From NCBI GenBank assembly GCA_009693235.1, contig SHXR01000005.1, positions 23,373 through 87,372 on the forward strand: a DNA stretch of 64,000 nucleotides, in the 5' to 3' direction. The translations under genes and the position numbers were made by a program. The DNA comes from Betaproteobacteria bacterium (GTDB lineage Bacteria > Pseudomonadota > Gammaproteobacteria > Burkholderiales > SG8-39). Positions 63,186 through 64,000 of the stretch are shown piece by piece; the stretch's first letter is position 1, and each line of letters opens with the position of its first letter. A model generated the notes under the pieces. The model saw only the letters and a list, made by a program, of their open reading frames with translations, did not search any database and was not told the origin of the DNA.

Positions 63186-64000
63186 ATGCAAAGCACGGCC
63201 CTATGCCTACTCGTTCTGTTCCAGGCGATATACGGTGGAACCTCCCATGCCACGGAAACGTTCCGGCCTAGACTGGGCGAGGAAATTTCCAAACAGGAAA
63301 GATCAGTCAAGCGAGCGGCGACGAGCGCGACGAAGGCTACGTCACCGGCCGGTCGCTGGCGTCCTACGCCGAGATCCTGCCCTCGCGATTCGAGCGCTCA
63401 TTGGCGCTACTTGGCCCCAAGGACCGCTGATTGGATATTGGCGCGGGCGAGGGTCACGCAATCCTGGATTATCTCGCGCCTGGCCGCGACCTGAAGCGGC
63501 TCAGTCAGCGCAACCGTCATGAATGGAGAGCACAAGCCATCGCGCTCTCGATCGAAGACCGCCGAACCCCCTTCTGGCATCAGACTGCCGCGATTCTTGG
63601 CGCCAAGCAGATCCAATATTTATATAACCGTCGCGTGCGCGACTTCTCACTGAAAGAGCTTGGCCAATTCAGAGTCATTTCCGATGTCATCGGTGGCTTC
63701 TCACATACCGACGATCTATCCGCGATGATGGAGAGGGTGATTGGTTTCATGGCCATGCAGGGCAATTTTTTTACGCTGCCGCAAGATGTAGAGACGGAGG
63801 AAGGAACGAGCAAGCCCTACTGGGACGGCTCACCCTTCACCACCGAAATCAAAAGCGCCGCGGGCGCCGATGTAAAAGTCTGCTCCTGGCTGAAGAGCAT
63901 TTCCTGCGTGCAGGTCACCTGCGAGCTGAAGACCGGATGGAAACCACCGATCGAAACCTATAGCGTGCGTAAAGTATGCGGCAACGTGAAGGTCCCACGC
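63186..64000 (+). pseudogene. Class I SAM-dependent methyltransferase, frameshifted, with TGA; continues past the window
   Basis: An ATG at 63186 opens a signal-like start (MQSTALCLLVLFQAIYGGTS), but the body lies in another frame from about 63300: DEGYVTGRSLASYAEILPSRF, then LLGPKDR, TGA at 63428-63430, LDIGAGEGHAILDYLAPGRD. TGA replaces an expected Trp before the SAM-binding LDIGAGEG. From 63431 the frame stays open to 64000, with FRVISDVIGGFSHTDDLSAM and Cys-containing segments later. A frameshift and a nonsense codon are both needed to explain it. The start could also belong to a different small gene. Substrate unknown. Confidence 0.65.

Noticed and set aside
56450..63430. TGA read as tryptophan (stops at 56450 in cbiX and 63428 in the methyltransferase both stand where Trp is expected).
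   Set aside because: Intact genes in the window end with TGA, and TAA or TAG interrupt neighbouring genes as well, so a changed genetic code does not explain the pattern.
1..64000. CRISPR array, prophage, integrase with attachment site, tRNA or rRNA gene.
   Set aside because: No regularly spaced repeats, phage or integrase genes or cloverleaf-forming stretches were found by eye.

Overview
This GC-rich window looks like chromosomal DNA of a betaproteobacterium, most likely Burkholderiales. The support is the large set of Bug-type (TctC-like) periplasmic binding proteins, a CysI-DUF934-CobA gene order typical of that class, a UbiX, an ABC-F ATPase and many ATGA-overlapping operons. No rRNA, tRNA, phage, CRISPR or plasmid gene was seen, and no dedicated transcription factor.

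Layout. 1-6934: three Bug proteins with an MmgE/PrpD protein, an enoyl-CoA hydratase, a quinone-reductase-like MDR protein and a VOC protein. 7314-11063: a decaying block with a broken TPR gene and a shortened MbnP next to an MbnH with two in-frame stops. 11005-18056: DUF1415, cupin, ABC-F ATPase, Bug, GlcG-like, ABM, MetE-like and an AAA/DUF4143 ATPase. 18099-27286: Bug, an orphan molybdenum hydroxylase large subunit, a NitT/TauT-type ABC importer, a NicC-like flavin monooxygenase and an NtaA-like flavin monooxygenase. 27662-33556: a complete Liv-type ABC importer ending in an unusual gene that encodes three tandem RidA domains. 33786-49491: three complete TRAP transporters, each with enzymes (Asp/Glu racemase-like; DapA-like; Rieske oxygenase plus zinc dehydrogenase), an Old Yellow Enzyme and the tail of a lost fourth TRAP permease. 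49555-51849: stacked deletion scars (ring-hydroxylase-like tail, TSUP tail, cysN start, cysD end, NDH-2). 52198-56405: amidohydrolase, ubiX, Bug, and a fusion of an archaeal-type CTP-dependent riboflavin kinase domain to a HAD phosphatase. 56402-64000: broken cbiX, EAL/HDOD, cysI, cobA and methyltransferase genes around an intact DUF934 and an intact cysteine synthase.

Two themes dominate. The intact part is a solute-scavenging and catabolic region: seven Bug proteins without any TctA/TctB membrane partner, three TRAP systems, two ABC systems and many oxidoreductases. The other part is gene decay that concentrates on sulfate assimilation and siroheme synthesis, with nonsense codons, frameshifts and deletions. 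Some single-base breaks could be sequencing errors, but the deletion junctions and the lost catalytic residues argue for real decay.

The best candidates for something undescribed are a single-chain RidA trimer at the end of a Liv operon, a riboflavin kinase-HAD fusion divergent from a Bug/ubiX operon, and a roughly 90 to 100 bp MITE family present three times with exact 4-bp target duplications, one copy of which landed on the livF stop codon.
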